A stretch of DNA of 64,000 nucleotides from CAWCDJ01 sp963778675 (GTDB lineage: Bacteria; Acidobacteriota; Terriglobia; Bryobacterales; Bryobacteraceae), in NCBI GenBank assembly GCA_963778675.1, contig CAVZVI010000010.1, positions 620,001 to 684,000 of the forward strand, in the 5' to 3' direction. Made by a program: the position numbers and the translations under genes. Of this stretch, positions 63,473 through 64,000 are shown piece by piece (position 1 is the stretch's first letter; the number at the start of each line of letters is the position of its first letter). The notes below the pieces were generated by a model. It was given only the letters and a program-made list of their open reading frames with translations, had not been told where the DNA came from and did not search any database.

Positions 63473-64000
63473 TTGCGATCCCGATCCGCCACAAAACGGT
63501 CCCCGATTCCCGAGCCGAAGCAGGGGATCTTCGCGGCTCCGGGCAAATGGACCATCCGCGCAGCGCTGGTGGCGATCGCCCTGGCGGCCTACTCGAATTC
63601 CTTCGGCCTGGGCCTGGCGCTAGACTCCAACCTGTTGATCCAGCAGGACCAGCGCATCCGTGAAGTGACCCCCGCCGACCTCCGCCTGATCCTGACGACG
63701 CACTACTGGTGGCCGGCGCCTGCCGATCGGCTGTACCGGCCGCTGACCACCGCGTCGTTTCTCTTCAACTACGCGGTCCTGGGGAACGGCCCCCGGCCGG
63801 CCGGCTATCATGTGCTGAACTTCCTTCTGCACGCCGCGGGGATTCTGCTGGTTTTCGAACTGGCGCTTTTGCTTTTCGGCCGCGCGGGCCCGGCCTTCTT
63901 CGCGGCTGCGCTCTGGGGAGTGCATCCCATCGGCACGGAGAGCGTGACGAACGTGGCCGGCCGGGCGGATTTGCTGGCGACGGTGGCCCTGCTGGCTGCC
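63473..64000 (+). CDS. TMTC-like multi-pass membrane protein with probable TPR tail (partial)
   Basis: The frame opens at TTG 63473 and runs off the window (176 codons seen). After a basic, Pro-rich start, a membrane helix (AALVAIALAAYSNSFGLGLA) and LYRPLTTASFLFNYAVLG, HVLNFLLHAAGILLV and AALWGVHPIGTESVTNVAGR match the N-terminal region of TMTC/DUF1736-type proteins, which are polytopic and end in TPRs; some act as O-mannosyltransferases. TATACT at 63453-63458 may be its -10 element. The C-terminus is outside the window. Confidence 0.78.
   Translation, partial: MRSRSATKRSPIPEPKQGIFAAPGKWTIRAALVAIALAAYSNSFGLGLALDSNLLIQQDQRIREVTPADLRLILTTHYWWPAPADRLYRPLTTASFLFNYAVLGNGPRPAGYHVLNFLLHAAGILLVFELALLLFGRAGPAFFAAALWGVHPIGTESVTNVAGRADLLATVALLAA

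Overview
The window is a gene-dense, GC-rich bacterial chromosome segment of about 64 kb with short intergenic gaps and many start/stop overlaps. Gene content points to Acidobacteriota, most likely a relative of Solibacter/Bryobacterales. The reasons are tandem 3-keto-disaccharide hydrolase (DUF1080) domains, a Tat-exported Gfo/Idh oxidoreductase, a TonB receptor with an N-terminal carboxypeptidase-regulatory-like domain, a GH28/UxaE pair and an LPS-type (outer membrane) cell plan. This placement is inference from gene content; there is no rRNA in the window.

Layout. 1-3107: end of the F1 ATP synthase operon (atpG', atpD, atpC) plus an exported nucleoside hydrolase. 3108-4705: a first glutamine synthetase behind a -24/-12 (sigma-54) type promoter. 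4911-10965: an overlapping alpha-glucan/trehalose block (glgX, treZ, GH133 debranching enzyme). 10971-14887: an Old Yellow Enzyme, then an unknown protein, a GMC-type flavoprotein and an SDR as one translationally coupled unit. 14829-17542: divergent GH28 pectinase and UxaE tagaturonate epimerase. 17572-21961: alr, rpoN (with its own -24/-12 promoter), hpf, rapZ. 21971-24044: a frameshifted secreted GH18 protein. 24057-31131: HugZ-like protein, DUF1080 protein, and a minus-strand run of ApbE, SUMF1-like, Gfo/Idh and TPR genes.

31150-34709 is a cobalamin regulon: a clear cobalamin riboswitch, a BtuB-like receptor, a PduO-type adenosyltransferase and a DUF6580 membrane protein. 34765-39663 holds a kinase-like/nuclease-like fusion overlapping hpt, a degenerate receiver protein, an M20 dipeptidase and an SH3-type lipoprotein. 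39744-46619 is a nitrogen/potassium control block: a second glutamine synthetase interrupted by a CTT-TGA frameshift site closely resembling the prfB recoding site, a MOSC protein, glnE, and a KdpD-like kinase plus KdpE overlapping glnE.

46620-50470 is decayed accessory DNA: a multiply frameshifted unknown gene, a UspA-like gene with a KdpE-box-like direct repeat, a broken IS110-family transposase and a large composite palindrome. 50603-58572 is the kdp operon: a 27-residue membrane peptide, kdpF, kdpA, kdpB, kdpC, an outer-membrane porin, and two separate KdpD N-terminal (sensor + Usp) proteins. KdpD is therefore split: its input domains lie here in duplicate, its kinase about 10 kb upstream next to kdpE. 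58589-64000 holds a TPR protein, a HAD phosphatase, ftsH, tilS and the start of a TMTC-like membrane protein.

The most notable points are the putative +1 recoding site in glnA, the split and duplicated KdpD with one degenerate copy, the extra micropeptide and porin inside the kdp operon, the cobalamin-regulated DUF6580 protein, and the kinase-like/nuclease-like fusion coupled to hpt.
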